The notes: generated by a model not told the origin, from the sequence alone. A stretch of 64,000 nt of DNA from Bacillus sp. HNG (GCF_003400205.1 NZ_QUQV01000002.1:310001-374000), one strand, 5' to 3'. Numbered from the stretch's first letter, positions 7,920 to 18,471 are shown. Numbers and translations: made by a program.

Positions 7920-10900
7920 TTGACAATCACTTCTTTCTCATTTTTGAATATTCCTCTACGTTCTTGAATCGACATAACTGTAAAGCGGGAATCTTGAAAT
8001 CCTTTTAAAAATGCCTGTAATGTCTCTATTTCAGTAAATACATGAATTCGCTGTTGACTTGCCTTTATTTTATTCTCTTTTGAATTTTCATCTTTATTTA
8101 GACTTACAAATGCTAAAGCTTTATCACTCTTGACCCACTCTGAAATGTCATTTGCAGCATAAACGTTTAAACCTATTTTTTCAGCAATGTGCACGATTTC
8201 TGCTGGAATAAGGTCTGTATCGAAGACAATTTCGTCTGCATCTTTTTTCGATAAAATATAGCTATGGAACACTTTTGTTAAGGCCTCATCAATCGTTTCT
8301 GCAATACTGATTCCTTCCCCTGTTGATTTCATTTCCGGCCCAACCGTTGGATCTCCGAGCAGTTTATAAGTTGAGAAGACTGGATACTTAACAGTATAGT
8401 AAGGTAAATCAGGTAATAAGCCAACTTGCGAAGAAACTTCTTGTAGTGACTTTCCAAGTACAAGTTTTGAAGCTAGCTGCGCCATTGGTATTCCTGTTAT
8501 TTTACTTATAACCGGAACTGTACGACTAGCGCGTGGGTTCACTTCAAGGACGTATATTTGATTGTCATTCACAACAAATTGGATATTCATGATCCCTTTA
8601 AACTGTAGTTCACGAACAATTTTTTCTGCATAGTCTGCAACAATTTTCTTGTTTTCTTCAGATAATGAAACGGCTGGTATAATCGCATGACTATCGCCTG
8701 AGTGAACACCCGCTTTTTCAATGTGCTCAACAATGGTAGGAATGAGAATCTCGTTCCCATCAGCAAGTAAGTCAACTTCGATCTCTAAACCAGGGACATA
8801 TGCATCAATAAGGAGTGGAAATGATTCATTTGAGATTTCTTTTACAAAGGATACAAGCTCATCCTCGTCATTGATGACAACCATTCCTTGCCCACCAATT
8901 ACATATGATGGTCGAATTAACACAGGATAACCGATTTCAGACGATTTTTCTAGTAATTCTTGTGAATCGTCAGCGATCTCTCCAGGAATATGTTTGATAT
9001 TCACCTTTTCTAACAGCTTATAAAAACGGTCTCGGTCTTCAAGCTGGTCAATGATGTCGTGGGTAATTCCCACAATTGATACACCTGCTGCCTCTAATCT
9101 TTGTGCAAGATTAATGGCTGTTTGACCACCAAATTGGACGATCACCTGATCCACTTTTTCAGATTCAATGACATTTAACACATGTTCAAAAGTTAATGGT
9201 TCAAAGAACAATTTGTCTGCAATTTCATAATCAGTACTAACTGTTTCAGGATTATTATTCAGTAAAATGGTCTCATACCCTTCCTCTTGTAAGGCGAAAA
9301 TTCCATGAACAGAACTGTAGTCAAATTCAATTCCCTGACCAATTCGAATAGGTCCTGAGCCGAGAATTAATACCTTTTGTTTGGAAGAACCTTGAGTTTC
9401 ATTTTCTCCAAAATAGCTTGAATAATAATAAGACGACTTGGATGCGAATGCACCCGCACATGTATCAACACTTTTATAGCTAGGGATAATGCCAAGTTCC
9501 TTACGTTTAGCCCGAATCGCCTTTTCTTCCTCACCACTGAGGTAGGCAATATATTGGTCCGTAAACCCTTTTTCCTTTATTTCTTGCATGAATTCATTTG
9601 AAATTTCATGGACTGATGTTCGGCTAATTTTATCCTCATACTCCACTAAATTTTTGAAAATGTGTAGGAAGAATTCATCGATTTTTGAGATTTTATGAAT
9701 TTCCTCTACAGTAGTTCCTCTTCTAAATAGTTCTAGTACTGCAAAAAAGCGATTTTCACTCCCCGTTTCAACGAGATGATTGAGCTCTGCAGCTGAAAGG
9801 CTTCCAAGTTTAGGTGAACGTAAGCTTTCGTTTTCCCCCTCTAAGGAATGAACCGCCTTTTGGATGGCACCTTCTAGGTTCACGTCAAGTGACATGACCT
9901 CCCCAGTTGCTTTCATTTGTGTTCCGAGTACATTTGGAACATCCATGAACTTATCAAATGGGAAGCGCGGGAATTTTACGACCACATAATCTAATGCAGG
10001 TTCGACGCTTGCAAATGAATTACCTGTAATCGGGTTGATTAATTCATCTAATGTATAGCCCACTGCAAGCTTTGCTGTTATTTTTGCAATCGGATAGCCG
10101 GTTGCTTTTGATGCGAGTGCTGAAGAACGACTTACGCGCGGATTTACCTCGATCAGATAGTAGTTTTTGCTATACGGGTCCAATGCAAATTGAATATTAC
10201 ATCCACCAACAATGCCTAAAGCAGTGATAATTTTTGCCGATGATGTTTGAAGCATTTTGAATTCATCATCTGTTAAGGTTTGTGAGGGTGCTACAACGAT
10301 CGAATCCCCCGTATGAATGCCAACCGGGTCAATGTTCTCCATATTACAAATCGTAATACAAGTTCCATTTTGGTCACGCATAACCTCATATTCAATTTCT
10401 TTATATCCAGCAATGCTTTTTTCAATCAAACATTGAGTAATTGGGCTTTCGGACAAGCCATTTTTAGAAAGCTGAATCAATTGTTGCTGATCGTGCGCAA
10501 TGCCTCCTCCTGTTCCCCCCAATGTGTATGCTGGACGAATAATGACCGGAAATCCTATCCTTTGTACAAAAGCAATAGCTTCCTCAACTGTTGTGACAAT
10601 TTCACTGTCAGGGACTGGCTCATTTAATTCATTCATTAAGCTTCGAAAAGCCTCTCGGTCCTCACCCTTTTTAATGGAGTCAATCGATGTCCCTAGAACT
10701 TTCACATTATATTTATCTAAAATTCCATGTTCATTTAAGCTAAAAGCTAAATTTAAGCCTGTTTGACCACCCAGGGTTGCAAGTAATCCATCTGGACGTT
10801 CTTTTGCAATGATTTTCTCGATGCTTTCAACTGTAAGTGGCTCAAAATACACAACATCTGCATTGACTTCATCGGTCATAATGGTTGCAGGATTGTTATT

Positions 10901-11041
10901 CACCAAAATAACTTTGTAACCTTCTTCCCGCAATGCCCTACAGCCTTGTGTACCAGAATAATCAAATTCTGCAGCCTGCCCGATAACAATAGGACCTGAG
11001 CCAATTACCAAAATTGATTGAATTGAATGATCTTTAGGCAT
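7916..11041 (-). CDS. carB: Carbamoyl-phosphate synthase large subunit, arginine operon type
   Basis: The 1041-residue product makes carbamoyl phosphate from bicarbonate, ATP and ammonia. It has the two homologous synthase halves, each opening with an ATP-grasp start ([20 protein letters not shown] and [20 protein letters not shown]), and a C-terminal allosteric (MGS-like) region. RBS AGGGGAG lies 8 nt before the ATG. It sits between carA and argF in the arginine operon, so it should supply citrulline synthesis. The partner CarA has no glutaminase domain here, so the ammonia source is in question. Confidence 0.95.
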   Translation of the reverse strand: MPKDHSIQSILVIGSGPIVIGQAAEFDYSGTQGCRALREEGYKVILVNNNPATIMTDEVNADVVYFEPLTVESIEKIIAKERPDGLLATLGGQTGLNLAFSLNEHGILDKYNVKVLGTSIDSIKKGEDREAFRSLMNELNEPVPDSEIVTTVEEAIAFVQRIGFPVIIRPAYTLGGTGGGIAHDQQQLIQLSKNGLSESPITQCLIEKSIAGYKEIEYEVMRDQNGTCITICNMENIDPVGIHTGDSIVVAPSQTLTDDEFKMLQTSSAKIITALGIVGGCNIQFALDPYSKNYYLIEVNPRVSRSSALASKATGYPIAKITAKLAVGYTLDELINPITGNSFASVEPALDYVVVKFPRFPFDKFMDVPNVLGTQMKATGEVMSLDVNLEGAIQKAVHSLEGENESLRSPKLGSLSAAELNHLVETGSENRFFAVLELFRRGTTVEEIHKISKIDEFFLHIFKNLVEYEDKISRTSVHEISNEFMQEIKEKGFTDQYIAYLSGEEEKAIRAKRKELGIIPSYKSVDTCAGAFASKSSYYYSSYFGENETQGSSKQKVLILGSGPIRIGQGIEFDYSSVHGIFALQEEGYETILLNNNPETVSTDYEIADKLFFEPLTFEHVLNVIESEKVDQVIVQFGGQTAINLAQRLEAAGVSIVGITHDIIDQLEDRDRFYKLLEKVNIKHIPGEIADDSQELLEKSSEIGYPVLIRPSYVIGGQGMVVINDEDELVSFVKEISNESFPLLIDAYVPGLEIEVDLLADGNEILIPTIVEHIEKAGVHSGDSHAIIPAVSLSEENKKIVADYAEKIVRELQFKGIMNIQFVVNDNQIYVLEVNPRASRTVPVISKITGIPMAQLASKLVLGKSLQEVSSQVGLLPDLPYYTVKYPVFSTYKLLGDPTVGPEMKSTGEGISIAETIDEALTKVFHSYILSKKDADEIVFDTDLIPAEIVHIAEKIGLNVYAANDISEWVKSDKALAFVSLNKDENSKENKIKASQQRIHVFTEIETLQAFLKGFQDSRFTVMSIQERRGIFKNEKEVIVK

Positions 11042-11101
11042 AAACTTTTCTCCCCTAACCTTCTGTTTGTATAAAAATCTGTACCTTTCACCTTTAATAA
11101 C

Positions 11102-11530
11102 TTAATTCAATACTCCCGCTAAAACGGATTGCTTACTAATGACTGCCTTTTCTGTCTTATTGTCTCGTATCCTTTTCACAACTGCTCGAGTATCGACATG
11201 TGAGAGCAATGGAATATTCCACTTCTGTAAATACTGTGTAAGCGAGTATTTCCCATTATAATGAGAATGGGTATCCTTCGTTTCATAAACTATGACCCCT
11301 GCTACTTCGGGCTTCGTGTTAAATTCAAGCTCATTAATTCCGCAATTACCGATGAGGGGGTATGTGAAAACAATGATTTGATCTTTATTGGAAGGATCGG
11401 TGATAACGTCCTGATAGCCGGTCATTCCTGTATAGAATCCGATTCCACTTTCAGCCGCTGTATTTGAGCAATTCTCGAAAATATTACCTTCAAAGCTTTC
11501 ACCATTCGCTAAGTGCAGATATCCCTTCAT
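11102..11530 (-). CDS. carA: Carbamoyl-phosphate synthase small subunit, N-terminal domain only (no GATase)
   Basis: A 142-residue protein covers the CarA N-terminal domain: GFYTGMTGYQDVITDPS, IIVFTYPLIGNCGINE and WNIPLLSHVDTRAVVKRIR are well conserved. The frame stops with TAA just past the domain boundary, and carB starts 60 bp later. The usual ~210-residue class I glutamine amidotransferase domain (CLGHQ, HPE motifs) is absent, and nothing resembling it lies in the gap. I take the ATG at 11530, with GAGGTG 6 nt upstream. Full CarA is about 350-380 residues. Whether this is a working ammonia-dependent accessory domain or a decaying gene cannot be settled here. Confidence 0.85.
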   Translation of the reverse strand: MKGYLHLANGESFEGNIFENCSNTAAESGIGFYTGMTGYQDVITDPSNKDQIIVFTYPLIGNCGINELEFNTKPEVAGVIVYETKDTHSHYNGKYSLTQYLQKWNIPLLSHVDTRAVVKRIRDNKTEKAVISKQSVLAGVLN

Positions 11531-11640
11531 CTGTTTCACCTCGTATTTTTATTTGAGTAGTCGTATTTTTATACAATTTTATTCAAAAAAATGCATAGTA
11601 TGACCAGGTTAATAGAACAATCCTAACTTCCAAGGGAAGA

Positions 11641-12792
11641 TTAAGAAATGTACTCCGCAACTAGACTATCTTTTATCAACTTAACTGCATCATCAATTTC
11701 TTCGTAAGTAACAGTTAATGGTGGCAATAACCGAATCACATTTGGTCCCGCTTGAAGAACCAACAATCCATTTTCGCGAAGCTTTGTAATGTAGGCTGCG
11801 ACTTCAATTTGACAAGCAATTCCTAGCATTAATCCACTTCCGCGAATCTCAGTTACTACATCTTGATCGAGCAAAGCTTTAGTGAGCTCATCTTTTAAAT
11901 AAGTTCCTTTTTTCTCGACCTCTGCTAAAAATTCATCTTGAAAAATAATGGATAATGTTGCTTTGGCTGCTGCTAATGAAAGTGGATTACCGCCAAAGGT
12001 AGAACCGTGTGAGCCTGGTCCAAATGCTTCCTTCAGCTTTTCCTTTCCTAGCATTGCACCAACAGGAAGACCGCTTCCTAAACCTTTTGCTAATGTGATA
12101 ATATCAGGGGATAGATTGAAATGCTGATGAGCAAAGGCTCTTCCTGTTCGACCAATCCCAGTTTGAACTTCATCAATTATGAAAAGGGAACCACACTTCT
12201 CGCAAAGTTCTTCAATCTTTTTCAAAAACGTTTCTGTGCCAGGAACGACTCCACCTTCTCCTTGAATAACTTCAACCATAACAGCTGCGACCGAATCATC
12301 CATTGCTTCTTCTAATGCTTCACAATCATTGTAAGGAAGATAGATAAATTCCTGTAAAAGTGGTCCAAACCCTGAATGAATTTTATCTTGCCCAGTTGCT
12401 GCCATCGTTCCGAATGTTCTACCATGGAAAGATTTGAGAAACGTAATGACCTTTGACTTTTGTGTATATTTTCGTGCAAGCTTTAATGCTGCTTCATTTG
12501 CCTCGGCACCACTGTTACAGAAGAAAACAGCATCCAGTTCTGAATTCTCTACAAGCTTCCCGGCTACTTCTTGTTGAATATCGGATTTAAATAAATTTGA
12601 AACATGCCAATATTTCTTTAGTTGTTCTTCCACAGCTTCGATTACAGCTGGGTGGCGATGTCCGAGATTACAAACTGCGATTCCAGAGACAAAATCTAAA
12701 TATTTTTTTCCTGTATTATCTACAATGATTGCACCCTCTGCTGATTCAACTGTTAAATCCCATCTCGCATAGGTTGGAAATAGTGCATCCAT
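11641..12792 (-). CDS. argD: N-acetylornithine aminotransferase
   Basis: PLP-dependent aminotransferase of 383 residues that makes N-acetylornithine from the semialdehyde with glutamate. Visible class III signatures are [31 protein letters not shown], the Schiff-base lysine in [14 protein letters not shown], and [11 protein letters not shown]. The ATG overlaps the argB stop (TAATG), so the two are translationally coupled. The next gene, carA, starts about 110 bp downstream. Confidence 0.96.
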   Translation of the reverse strand: MDALFPTYARWDLTVESAEGAIIVDNTGKKYLDFVSGIAVCNLGHRHPAVIEAVEEQLKKYWHVSNLFKSDIQQEVAGKLVENSELDAVFFCNSGAEANEAALKLARKYTQKSKVITFLKSFHGRTFGTMAATGQDKIHSGFGPLLQEFIYLPYNDCEALEEAMDDSVAAVMVEVIQGEGGVVPGTETFLKKIEELCEKCGSLFIIDEVQTGIGRTGRAFAHQHFNLSPDIITLAKGLGSGLPVGAMLGKEKLKEAFGPGSHGSTFGGNPLSLAAAKATLSIIFQDEFLAEVEKKGTYLKDELTKALLDQDVVTEIRGSGLMLGIACQIEVAAYITKLRENGLLVLQAGPNVIRLLPPLTVTYEEIDDAVKLIKDSLVAEYIS

Positions 12793-13568
12793 TAAACCAC
12801 CTCTAGTTCTTTTACAATTTTTGTTCCTTTTAAAGTTCCGTCAATTGTTAACAATGACCCTTTTCCATTGATGATAATGATTTCGTTTATTTCCCCATCA
12901 TGAAGAGCGGAGAGAGCGGCCTTAACCTTTGGAATCATTCCACCGTAGATGGTTCCCTCTTCGATCAGTGAAAGTACGGAATCGGTTGAGAGTGAAGGTA
13001 GAACTTCACCATCCTTTTTAATTCCATCTACGTCTGTAACAAATAATAAATGCTCTGCTTTTAATGCTGTAGCAACACTTGCTGCTGCAGTATCTGCATT
13101 GATATTGTATTTTGTAAACTTCTCATCAATCCCGATTGGTGAGATGACGGGAACATAATTTTGAGATAAAAGAAATTCCAGGAACGAAACATTGACTTCT
13201 TCAACCTCACCGACATACCCTAATTGCCCGAGGTTTATAGGTTTTGCTTTTATTAGTTGTGCATCACAACCAGATAAACCTACTGCAGGGATCCCTGCTT
13301 TCTCTAGTTCAATGACTACTTTTTTATTTACTGTCCCTGATAATACCATTTCAACAACATCAAGGACTTCCTTTGTTGTCTTCCTCAACCCATTCACAAA
13401 TTCACTTTCTATTTTCAAAGAGGTGAGAGTCTGAGCAATCTCCGGTCCACCCCCATGAACAACTACGACTCTATAACCACTTTCCTTTAATTCTTTTAAA
13501 CTATTAAAAAAGGAATCTGACAGCTGAGCTAAAATGCTTCCTCCACATTTGATAACAATTGTCTCCAT
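12792..13568 (-). CDS. argB: Acetylglutamate kinase
   Basis: Phosphorylates N-acetylglutamate in the second step of arginine synthesis. The 258-residue protein starts [11 protein letters not shown] and has the substrate loop [12 protein letters not shown] and [16 protein letters not shown]. The C-terminal part has INGKGSLL. I use the ATG at 13568 because GAGGAG precedes it by about 7 nt. An in-frame GTG 15 bp upstream overlaps the argJ stop and gives only MRRLE more. The classical short bacterial form has no long arginine-sensing N-terminal helix. Confidence 0.95.
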   Translation of the reverse strand: METIVIKCGGSILAQLSDSFFNSLKELKESGYRVVVVHGGGPEIAQTLTSLKIESEFVNGLRKTTKEVLDVVEMVLSGTVNKKVVIELEKAGIPAVGLSGCDAQLIKAKPINLGQLGYVGEVEEVNVSFLEFLLSQNYVPVISPIGIDEKFTKYNINADTAAASVATALKAEHLLFVTDVDGIKKDGEVLPSLSTDSVLSLIEEGTIYGGMIPKVKAALSALHDGEINEIIIINGKGSLLTIDGTLKGTKIVKELEVV

Positions 13569-13579
13569 TTCTAGTCTCC

Positions 13580-14809
13580 TCACGTACGATAGCTTGCATT
13601 GATTTTGACATAATCATAGGTTAAGTCACAGCCCCAAGCCGTTCCGTTACCATTACCAAGATGGAGGTCAACATGGATGACAATATCCGTCCCTTCAAGA
13701 TACTGTTTTGCAAGTTCTTCTGAGAAAGCTACTGGTTGGCTTCCTTTTAGCATTTGAATGGAGCCAATTGAGATATCTACAACATCCGGATTCACAGTTG
13801 CTACACTATGACCAATCGCCCCGATAATTCTTCCCCAGTTCGCATCTGCTCCGTAGACTGCTGTTTTAACAAGGTTTGAACCTACAATCTTTTTAGCTAC
13901 AATACGGGCATCGACATCAGATAAAGCACCTGATACATTGACCTCTACAAGTTTTGTAGCGCCTTCTCCATCCTTTGCAATTTGCTTAGCAAGGTCTTCG
14001 AAAGTAAACTGAAGGGCCGACACAAATGAGTCCCATTCAGGGTGTTCTGGTGAAAGTTGATTATTTTCTGCTAACCCACTCGCCATTACCAATACCATGT
14101 CATTTGTTGAGGTTTCACCGTCTACTGTGATCTGATTAAATGTCACATCAGTCACAGCTTTCATCGCTGCTTGGAGGGATTCTGAATCAATGCTTGCATC
14201 AGTTGTTACAAAGCCAAGCATCGTAGCCATGTTTGGATGGATCATCCCTGACCCCTTTGCTGCTCCACCAATTGTAATCGTCTTTCCATTAATAGTTGTT
14301 TGATAACATGCTTTTTTCATCACTAAATCTGTTGTTAAAATCGCTGTTTGAAAGTCACTAGCAGCTTCTGCTGTATTTTTCGGCTCAAGTTGTTTGATAC
14401 CTGCTTTAATTTTATCCATCTGCAGGAGCTCACCAATTACACCCGTTGAAGCAACCGCGACTAAGTGATCTTCGATTCCAAAATGAGCAGCCGTTTCGGC
14501 TCTCATTTCGTATGCATCTAGTAAACCCTGTTCACCTGTACATGCATTAGCACAAGCGCTATTAATCACAACTGCTTGTAGTTTATTTTCTACAGCGATA
14601 CTTTCTTTTGTAACCTTTAATGGAGGAGCTTGAAAATGACTTTGCGTATATACGGCTGCACAGTTCGCCGGAACATCACAAACAATTGCCCCTAAATCTT
14701 TCTTTGAATAACGTAATCCGGCATGCACACCCGCTGATTTAAATCCTTTAGGAGTTACAACAGACCCCTCTTCTACTTTCGAAACTTGAATTTCCTTTAT
14801 ATCTATCAT
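13580..14809 (-). CDS. argJ: Bifunctional ornithine acetyltransferase / N-acetylglutamate synthase
   Basis: Recycles the acetyl group from acetylornithine to glutamate and can also make acetylglutamate. The 409-residue precursor self-cleaves before a Thr. That site is visible in KGSGMIHPNMATMLGFVTTDA (Met-Ala-Thr-Met-Leu). Other conserved blocks are NSACANACTG, GETSTNDMV and DGEGATK. The C-terminus GNGNGTAWGCDLTYDYVKINA is typical. It follows argC by 18 bp, and argB starts within 12 bp of its end. Confidence 0.96.
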   Translation of the reverse strand: MIDIKEIQVSKVEEGSVVTPKGFKSAGVHAGLRYSKKDLGAIVCDVPANCAAVYTQSHFQAPPLKVTKESIAVENKLQAVVINSACANACTGEQGLLDAYEMRAETAAHFGIEDHLVAVASTGVIGELLQMDKIKAGIKQLEPKNTAEAASDFQTAILTTDLVMKKACYQTTINGKTITIGGAAKGSGMIHPNMATMLGFVTTDASIDSESLQAAMKAVTDVTFNQITVDGETSTNDMVLVMASGLAENNQLSPEHPEWDSFVSALQFTFEDLAKQIAKDGEGATKLVEVNVSGALSDVDARIVAKKIVGSNLVKTAVYGADANWGRIIGAIGHSVATVNPDVVDISIGSIQMLKGSQPVAFSEELAKQYLEGTDIVIHVDLHLGNGNGTAWGCDLTYDYVKINASYRT

Positions 14810-14827
14810 GCAAAGTCACTCCTTTTT

Positions 14828-15868
14828 CTATGGAAATAATGGGACGTAGTTTAATCCTGTTTTTTCATTTAAACCAAACATGATATTCGCGTTTTGGATT
14901 GCCTGACCAGCAGCTCCCTTAACTAAGTTATCGATTACTGAAACCACGGTAATCCGGTTTGTTCTTTTATCAAATGCAAGGCCGATATCACAATAATTTG
15001 TGCCATACACTTCTTTTGTAGCAGGAAAGGTACCCTTTTCTCTGATTCTTACAAATGGTGAATCCTGATAACTTTCCTTATATAATTCATATAGTTGCTC
15101 CAATGAAAGTGAATCTACTGTACTATTTATGTACATCGTTGACATGATTCCTCTAGTCATTGGGACCAAATGAGTACTAAATGTTATATATGGAATTGAA
15201 TCGTCCCAGCCTTGAATCACCTGTTCAATTTCAGGAATATGTTGATGTTGATTCACTTTATAGATTGAAAAGTTATCATTGCTTTCAGCAAAATGAGTGG
15301 TTCTTGAAGGACTTTTTCCAGCTCCAGAAATACCAGATTTTGCGTCAATTACAATTGATTTTTCATCAATTAATTCATGTTTAACGATCGGTGCTAACCC
15401 TAGTACAGTTGCCGTTGGATAGCAGCCTGGATTTGAAATAAACCTACTATTCTGAATCTCTTCCTTATACCATTCTGGTAAACCATATGTAGCTTTGGTT
15501 AAATCCTCTTGTGAAGCAGCTGGCTTTTTATACCACTGTTCATATACACTTGGATTTTTTAAACGATAATCCCCCGAAAGATCAATAATTTTCACATTTT
15601 CATTCAGCAACTCAGGCACAATGGTTGTGGAAACTCCTGATGGTGTTGAAAGAAAAACAACGTCCACTTCATTTGCTATCTTCGGAATATCAATTTCTTC
15701 TAATGAATGATTTACAAGATTCGTAACATGTGGGTAGACCTCTGAAAGCCTCATCCCTGTCTGTGACGAAGTATGAATGGAGTGCACGTCTATAGATGGG
15801 TGGTTAGCCAATAATCGTAGTAATTCAATTCCGCCATAACCAGTAACCCCTATAATTGCCGCTTTCAA
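14828..15868 (-). CDS. argC: N-acetyl-gamma-glutamyl-phosphate reductase
   Basis: NADPH-dependent reductase for the third step of arginine synthesis. The Rossmann start LKAAIIGVTGYGGIELLRLL and the active-site Cys in FISNPGCYPTATVLGL are clear. I set the start at TTG 15868, preceded by GAGGTGG at 5 nt. Longer frames reach 16009 but would run through the promoter and add an unrelated hydrophobic peptide. It is the first gene of the argC-J-B-D-carA-carB-argF operon. Confidence 0.95.
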   Translation of the reverse strand: MKAAIIGVTGYGGIELLRLLANHPSIDVHSIHTSSQTGMRLSEVYPHVTNLVNHSLEEIDIPKIANEVDVVFLSTPSGVSTTIVPELLNENVKIIDLSGDYRLKNPSVYEQWYKKPAASQEDLTKATYGLPEWYKEEIQNSRFISNPGCYPTATVLGLAPIVKHELIDEKSIVIDAKSGISGAGKSPSRTTHFAESNDNFSIYKVNQHQHIPEIEQVIQGWDDSIPYITFSTHLVPMTRGIMSTMYINSTVDSLSLEQLYELYKESYQDSPFVRIREKGTFPATKEVYGTNYCDIGLAFDKRTNRITVVSVIDNLVKGAAGQAIQNANIMFGLNEKTGLNYVPLFP

Positions 15869-15896
15869 AATATCCACCTCATTGTTTTTATTAATA

Positions 15897-15914
15897 TTTG
15901 AATAAGTATCATTA
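15897..15914 (-). promoter_or_regulatory. Putative ArgR/AhrC operator half (argC leader)
   Basis: Plus strand TTTGAATAAGTATCATTA resembles the ARG-box type palindrome built on TGAATAATTATTCA. It overlaps the -10 region of the argC promoter. The match is partial. Confidence 0.45.
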
Positions 15915-15939
15915 TAAAGCTGTATAAAAATTAAATCAA
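15911..15939 (-). promoter_or_regulatory. Sigma-A-type promoter of the arginine operon
   Basis: Minus strand: -35 TTGATT (15934-15939), 17-bp spacer, perfect -10 TATAAT (15911-15916), about 40 bp upstream of the argC TTG start. Confidence 0.8.
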
Positions 15940-15955
15940 TTGTATTTTTATAAAA
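15937..15955 (-). promoter_or_regulatory. Second putative ARG box upstream of argC -35
   Basis: On the minus strand TTTTATAAAAATACAATTG resembles the B. subtilis ARG box (CATGAATAAAAATTCAAGT as recalled). It starts at the -35. Together with 15897-15914 it brackets the promoter, as expected for AhrC repression by arginine. Confidence 0.4.
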
Positions 15956-15973
15956 TATCTGATTTTTTTGCGC

Positions 15974-16022
15974 AAAAAAAAACAGTAAGTGAAGTTGATT
16001 TAAAATCAACCTCCACTTACTG
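15974..16022 (-). terminator. Terminator of the moeA-mobB-moaE-moaD operon
   Basis: Minus strand: CAGTAAGTG...GTTGATTT pairs with AAATCAAC...CACTTACTG, followed by TTTTTTTT. The stem overlaps the last codons of moaD and isolates the Moco operon from the argC promoter. Confidence 0.85.
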
Positions 16023-16239
16023 GTGGTATCAAAGCTACAGTATCTCCTGCTTTTACAATATCTTCATCTATTGCATACTCTTCATTTATAGCAAACATGA
16101 TTTGATCAAGATTTTTTATACCATTTTCATTAGCAAGCTTCTCTTTAAGAGATGAAATGGTTAGCTGATCTGCATGAATCGAGAGCCTTTCAGTTCCCGC
16201 CATTTCCTGTAAATGGGCAAAAAATAATATCGTAATCAT
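16006..16239 (-). CDS. moaD: Molybdopterin synthase small subunit (sulfur carrier)
   Basis: A 77-residue ubiquitin-like sulfur carrier that donates sulfur to precursor Z within the MoaD-MoaE synthase. The C-terminal Gly-Gly needed for thiocarboxylation is present (VALIPPVSGG). It starts MITILFFAHLQEMAG behind a GAGGAGG site, and its ATG overlaps the moaE stop by 4 bp. It is the last gene of the moeA-mobB-moaE-moaD unit. Confidence 0.95.
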   Translation of the reverse strand: MITILFFAHLQEMAGTERLSIHADQLTISSLKEKLANENGIKNLDQIMFAINEEYAIDEDIVKAGDTVALIPPVSGG

Positions 16240-16709
16240 CTTAAATCCTCCTCTTCAGGTCGGCCAGTTGCATATTGTTTCGTTTCTAACTGATCTCCAA
16301 TCCACATTTCCCCGTCTTCCCAATGTTCTTTTTTCCAAATAGGGACGATTTGTTTTATACGTTCGATTGCATATTCATTTGCTGCATAGGCATCCTTACG
16401 ATGTGGTGTGGAAACTGCAATGACGACTGCTGCTTCAGAAATATCCAAACGCCCAATTCGGTGGGTAATCGCCGTTTTCGCTTCTGGCCATCTTACCGAA
16501 ATTTCTTCACCAATTTGAGCCAGCTTTTTTTCCGCCATTGGAATATACGCATCATATTCTAAATAAAGGGTTCTTCTCCCCCTAGTAAATTCGCGAACTG
16601 TTCCAATAAAGGTCGTAACTGCGCCAGCTTCACGTCGAATGACCTTATTTGTCACCTCTTCAACCTGAATCGGCTCATTCGTTATTTTAAATAAATCATT
16701 ATTATTCAT
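16236..16709 (-). CDS. moaE: Molybdopterin synthase catalytic subunit
   Basis: Forms molybdopterin from cyclic pyranopterin monophosphate together with MoaD. The 157-residue protein shows GAVTTFIGTVREFTRGR, LEYDAYIPMAEKKL, ITHRIGRLDISEAAVVIAVSTPHR and the conserved C-terminal KKEHWEDGEMWIGD, which carries active-site Lys residues. The ATG follows GAGGT by 6 nt and overlaps the mobB stop by 4 bp. The neighbouring moaD supplies the sulfur carrier. Confidence 0.95.
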   Translation of the reverse strand: MNNNDLFKITNEPIQVEEVTNKVIRREAGAVTTFIGTVREFTRGRRTLYLEYDAYIPMAEKKLAQIGEEISVRWPEAKTAITHRIGRLDISEAAVVIAVSTPHRKDAYAANEYAIERIKQIVPIWKKEHWEDGEMWIGDQLETKQYATGRPEEEDLR

Positions 16710-17215
16710 TGATGTACCTCACTATAAATCCAGTTTAAATAATTCTCTTCTTCGTTGATAAGAAAAAGAGGAAACTTAATTTGAATCGGTATCCAGCTTA
16801 TAACCGCAACAATATTTGTTAACGAATTTAAGAGTTCGATATCCTCTTCTCTTTTAATTAAGACGATTTTGGGATATTCTGCGCTTTTATATCCTTCAAT
16901 TACTATCATATCATTTTCAAAAAAAGCGTAAAGCTGAATTAGCTTCTCGAGCGGCCATTTGGAAGTCTTCGCTTCAAGCTGCAGGCTCCCTCCACCCTCT
17001 ACAATCGTTGCAGACGCTCCTGCTCTAAAGTGGCGGGAAGAATCTTTTTCTTGATGAAGACTTTGTAAGCTACTTTGATGCCCATGATGCTTAATAGTAG
17101 CAATTTGATAACCTAAATCAGTACCTTTTTTTACGATTTTTTCAACGAGTGTCGTTTTCCCACTATTTTGATACCCAACGACTTGGAGAAGTGGAAACCT
17201 TATTTCCAAGGCCAT
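16706..17215 (-). CDS. mobB: Molybdopterin-guanine dinucleotide biosynthesis adaptor MobB
   Basis: A 169-residue GTP-binding protein that assists MobA in attaching GMP to molybdopterin. The P-loop VVGYQNSGKTTLVEKIV lies near the N-terminus, then TIKHHGHQSS and VIEGYKSAEYPKIVLI. Its start lies inside the end of moeA (16-bp overlap) behind an AGGAAGG site. The partner mobA is not here but 10 kb away at 27.5 kb, within the same island. Confidence 0.93.
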   Translation of the reverse strand: MALEIRFPLLQVVGYQNSGKTTLVEKIVKKGTDLGYQIATIKHHGHQSSLQSLHQEKDSSRHFRAGASATIVEGGGSLQLEAKTSKWPLEKLIQLYAFFENDMIVIEGYKSAEYPKIVLIKREEDIELLNSLTNIVAVISWIPIQIKFPLFLINEEENYLNWIYSEVHQ

Positions 17216-18471
17216 ATACTTCCTTCCTGGTCCTCTAGGTACAATACGTCTACTTCATCACCTTTTCTAAATCCTCGCGTTCCACCTGGTAAAACCATAA
17301 ACGCATTTGCTCCAGCTAGTGAGGAAACGACATTTGATTTATCTAGACCACTTGGTGTCACTACAAGTTTTCCATCCGAAAAACTGATTTTACTCCTTAC
17401 AAATCTCGTAAATGGATTTGGTTTTGGAAAGTCGGCATCGAGCTCAGCTTTTAGTTTTAAAAGATGCGGGTTGGTAGAAAATAATCTTGTTCGGACTACC
17501 GGTCTAACGTATAATTCGAAGCCAACATAACAAGCAGAAGGATTTCCAGATAATCCAAACAATAACTTACCATGTAATTGAGCAACTGTAGTAACACTTC
17601 CCGGTCTCATTGCAATTTTATTAAATAAGACTTCCGCACCTAATTTTTCATAAATCGCAGGAAGGTAATCATAATCCCCGACAGAAACTCCGCCAGTCGT
17701 AATTAAGATATCCACTTCATCGATTGCATTTTTGATTGCCTCAAAGCAAAGATCAAAATCATCGGGGAGTTTTCCGAAATACTTTGGCTCTGCACCCGCT
17801 CTTTCAATTTGTGCACTTATCATATAAGCATTGCTATTTCGAATTTTTCCAGGTACAAGTTCCTCATGGACATCAAGCAGTTCTGTTCCAGTCGCATAAA
17901 TACCAACAACTGGTTTCTTAGCAACTTCAACTTGATGGTAGCCAAAGGTGGCTAAAAGTGCTTTAACGCCAGGATTAATAAAGACGCCTTTTTCGACTAA
18001 GACGGAACCTTTTTGGGTATCTTCACCTTGAAACGATACATTATCGCCAGATTTAAATGGTCGCTTTATCGACATGAACTTCCTACCATCACGTTCATAT
18101 TCAGTTGTTAATTCAAGCATGACAACTGCATCACATTCTGTTGGCATTGCTGCACCCGTCATGATTCGAACAGCTTGAAAAGCCTCCACCTTTTTCGTTG
18201 CAACAGACCCAGCTCCAATTTCTTCAATTACTTCAAATTCTATCGGATTTTCTAGTCCCGCATTTGTTGTATCCATTGCCCGAACAGCAAAGCCATCATA
18301 TGGTGAACGATCAAAGTGTGGAACATCATGGTCAGCAATTACGTCCTCCGCTAAAAAACGTCCATAACTAGCTTCTATTGATACTTTTTCCTTTGTCCCT
18401 GTACCTGCAAATTCCATTACTCGCGATACTGCTTCTGGAACGGGTATGGGTGTTCTTCTTTCGACCATCAT
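17200..18471 (-). CDS. moeA: Molybdopterin molybdenumtransferase
   Basis: Inserts molybdate into adenylated molybdopterin in the last general step of Moco synthesis. The protein of about 423 residues has RTPIPVPEAVSRV, FDRSPYDGFAVRA, VRIMTGAAMPTECDAVVMLE, the GTTGGVSVGDYD-like motif LITTGGVSVGDYDY and FGLSGNPSACYVGFE. Several start codons are close together (GTG 18477, ATG 18471, ATG 18468). B. subtilis-like proteins begin near the last two. It is the first of four overlapping Moco genes and lies about 57 bp downstream of the chemoreceptor gene on the same strand. Confidence 0.94.
   Translation of the reverse strand: MMVERRTPIPVPEAVSRVMEFAGTGTKEKVSIEASYGRFLAEDVIADHDVPHFDRSPYDGFAVRAMDTTNAGLENPIEFEVIEEIGAGSVATKKVEAFQAVRIMTGAAMPTECDAVVMLELTTEYERDGRKFMSIKRPFKSGDNVSFQGEDTQKGSVLVEKGVFINPGVKALLATFGYHQVEVAKKPVVGIYATGTELLDVHEELVPGKIRNSNAYMISAQIERAGAEPKYFGKLPDDFDLCFEAIKNAIDEVDILITTGGVSVGDYDYLPAIYEKLGAEVLFNKIAMRPGSVTTVAQLHGKLLFGLSGNPSACYVGFELYVRPVVRTRLFSTNPHLLKLKAELDADFPKPNPFTRFVRSKISFSDGKLVVTPSGLDKSNVVSSLAGANAFMVLPGGTRGFRKGDEVDVLYLEDQEGSIWPWK

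Noticed and set aside
8587-10766. Several frames of 60-104 codons inside carB in other phases
   Set aside because: They lie wholly inside a strongly conserved gene.
11540-11640. Separate arginine-regulated promoter before carA
   Set aside because: AT-rich ARG-like stretches occur, but no convincing -35/-10 pair was found.
15868-16009. N-terminal extension of argC up to 16009
   Set aside because: It would cross the predicted promoter and ARG-box region and has a worse start than TTG 15868.
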